Shown one piece after another: positions 6,568 through 7,380 of a DNA stretch of 7,380 nt. This DNA comes from Polyangiaceae bacterium (GTDB lineage: Bacteria; Myxococcota_A; Polyangia; Polyangiales; Polyangiaceae), in contig JAICXU010000138.1 of the NCBI GenBank assembly GCA_025934595.1, positions 1 to 7,380 on the forward strand. The letters are read 5' to 3'. Each line of letters opens with the position of its first letter. Position 1 is the stretch's first letter. Made by a program: the position numbers and the translations under genes. The notes beneath the pieces were generated by a model. It was not told the DNA's origin and did not search any database. It saw only the letters and a list, made by a program, of their open reading frames with translations.

Positions 6568-6906
6568 TTAGATTGCTTCCTTGCCACGCTCGCCGGTGCG
6601 GATGCGCACGGCTTCTTCGACTGGCGTGACGAAAATTTTGCCGTCGCCGATGCGACCGGTCTTCGCGGATTTCTCCACGGCGTCGAGCACGTCGTGCACG
6701 AGCTCGTCGGGCACTACGACCTCGATCTTCACCTTCGGCACGAAGTCGACGACGTACGCCGAGCCTCGGTACACCTCTTTTTTTCCGCCGGTGCGGCCGA
6801 AGCCTTTGACCTCGGTGACGGTCATGCCGGCCGCGCCGATCTCGCTGAGCGCATCTTTCACTTCGTCGAGCTTGAACGGCTTGATGATCGCCTCGATCTT
6901 TTTCAC
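6568..6906 (-). CDS. glnB: Nitrogen regulatory protein PII (112 aa)
   Basis: Trimeric cytosolic signal protein that reads ATP/ADP and 2-oxoglutarate and controls nitrogen-assimilation targets. The 112-aa length and MKKIEAIIKPFKLDEVKDAL start are typical of GlnB/GlnK. The T-loop carries the uridylylation motif YRGSAY with Tyr51, followed by VDFVPKVKIE including Lys58. The C-terminal ATP-binding signature GRIGDGKIFV and the RIRTGERGKEAI end are also canonical. Residue 39, nearly always Gln and a contact for Mg-ATP-2-oxoglutarate, is Thr here (codon ACC, 6790-6792), and the early T-loop reads RTGGKKEVY instead of the common RQKGHTELY. The start is GTG; an in-frame TAG at 6919-6921 rules out any earlier start. 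The Shine-Dalgarno is poor. With no amtB adjacent and glnA directly downstream, GlnB is the better name than GlnK. Confidence 0.97.
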   Translation of the reverse strand: MKKIEAIIKPFKLDEVKDALSEIGAAGMTVTEVKGFGRTGGKKEVYRGSAYVVDFVPKVKIEVVVPDELVHDVLDAVEKSAKTGRIGDGKIFVTPVEEAVRIRTGERGKEAI

Positions 6907-6948
6907 GGTGACATTGCTCTAGGCCGGCTAACGTTTCGGCAACGTTTC
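6907..6948. promoter_or_regulatory. Divergent intergenic region between glnB and the PLP-enzyme gene
   Basis: Only 42 bp separate the glnB GTG from the first possible ATG of the rightward gene (69 bp if the second ATG at 6976 is used), so both promoters must lie here or reach into the coding sequences. I find no good sigma-70 pair, and no sigma-54 GG-N10-GC element on the glnB-facing strand. The paired AACGTTTC repeats are the only clear structure. Calling this a regulatory region rests on divergent gene layout. Confidence 0.5.
6930..6948. repeat. Two direct AACGTTTC repeats, 11-bp period
   Basis: AACGTTTC occurs exactly at 6930-6937 and 6941-6948 with a 3-bp gap, so the copies repeat every 11 bp, about one helical turn. 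A related inverted copy, GAAACCGTT with one inserted base, lies at 6961-6969. Location in the glnB/PLP-gene divergent region makes an operator plausible; I cannot assign the regulator. Confidence 0.6.
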
Positions 6949-7380
6949 ATGAACCCCGACGAAACCGTTCCCGGCATGAACAAGATCGTCTCGCCGCGAA
7001 AAACGCCGGTCGAGCGGCTCAGCGCGTTATCCACCCTCTCCACGAATTTGTGGGTGAAACGCGATGATTTGACGCATCCACTCTACGGCGGAAACAAGGT
7101 TCGCAAGCTGTCTCATATTTTGCGCGAAGCGAAATCGCGCGGCTTCGAAAAGATCGTCACCATCGGCGCGGCCGGCAGTCACCACGTGCTCGCGACGACC
7201 ATCTTCGGAGAGATGTGCGGTCTCAAAGTGGAAGCGGCGATGGTGCCGCAGCCGGACAATCCTCACGTCGAAGAAAATCTTCGCGCGGGGCTCGGCCACG
7301 GGCTGAAGCCTTTCATCGCGCGCTCCTACGCGACGGTGCCTTTCGTCGTGATGTCGAGGCTCGGCGAGAAGACGATGTAC
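6949..7380 (+). CDS. PLP-dependent ACC deaminase/D-cysteine desulfhydrase family protein, N-terminal part
   Basis: Open from 6949 to the window edge, 144 codons without a stop, so the gene is truncated here by the window and not by mutation. It belongs to the fold-type II PLP enzymes of the ACC deaminase/D-cysteine desulfhydrase group: TPVERL near the N-terminus, LWVKRDDLT, then YGGNKVRKL with the expected PLP-binding Lys (residue 50 from the first ATG, 41 from the second). The next conserved loop, typically GxxxSNH, reads GAAGSHH, with His in place of Asn. The substrate (D-cysteine, ACC or another amino acid) cannot be told from this part. ATGs at 6949 and 6976 are in frame and neither has a Shine-Dalgarno; I chose 6949 because family members usually have about 20 residues before the TPVE segment and the extra codons keep G/C-rich third positions. 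It is the only rightward gene, divergent from glnB. Confidence 0.88.
   Translation, partial: MNPDETVPGMNKIVSPRKTPVERLSALSTLSTNLWVKRDDLTHPLYGGNKVRKLSHILREAKSRGFEKIVTIGAAGSHHVLATTIFGEMCGLKVEAAMVPQPDNPHVEENLRAGLGHGLKPFIARSYATVPFVVMSRLGEKTMY

Overview
The window is GC-rich bacterial chromosome (low-to-mid 60s % GC by eye) with strong G/C preference at third codon positions. The genes are housekeeping metabolic enzymes. A Gram-negative, deltaproteobacterial or Myxococcota-like source is my best inference, from codon style and from the combination of a PII-glnA pair with an EF-hand-tailed transaldolase. No 16S rRNA or other taxonomic marker is present, so this is not firm. I see no tRNA, rRNA, CRISPR array, insertion sequence or phage gene.

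Layout: almost everything is transcribed leftwards (minus strand). Reading in the direction of transcription from the right: (1) a nitrogen-assimilation pair, the PII signal protein (6568-6906, GTG start) followed 23 bp later by type I glutamine synthetase (5129-6544), which has a good Shine-Dalgarno; (2) just behind glnA, about 300 bp of coding-like but broken sequence (4814-5129), a remnant of a small single-membrane-span protein with no usable start codon and a frame change; (3) a run of four genes with gaps of 38, 60 and 10 bp that is probably one transcription unit: short-form malic enzyme (3538-4722), histidine-box fatty acid desaturase (2396-3499), transaldolase with a C-terminal EF-hand pair (1157-2335), and an unrecognised polytopic membrane protein (43-1146). 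A weak terminator-like hairpin plus T-run follows at the left edge. On the plus strand, divergent from glnB, a PLP-dependent ACC deaminase/D-cysteine desulfhydrase family gene starts near 6949 and runs off the right edge.

How they fit together: glnB and glnA form a nitrogen-status sensor and its main target enzyme. Both covalent-modification tyrosines (PII Tyr51, GlnA Tyr399) are present, so a GlnD/GlnE-type cascade is possible, although those genes are not here. The four-gene run links central carbon metabolism (malate to pyruvate, and the non-oxidative pentose phosphate pathway) with membrane-lipid desaturation. Supply of reducing power to the desaturase is an attractive but unproven link.

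I did not find a clearly new multi-gene system. The points most worth checking are a Thr in place of the usual 2-oxoglutarate-contacting Gln39 of PII, helically phased direct repeats in the 42-bp glnB/PLP-gene divergent region, the EF-hand fusion on transaldolase, and the broken gene behind glnA whose frame change sits at a perfect 19-bp interrupted palindrome.
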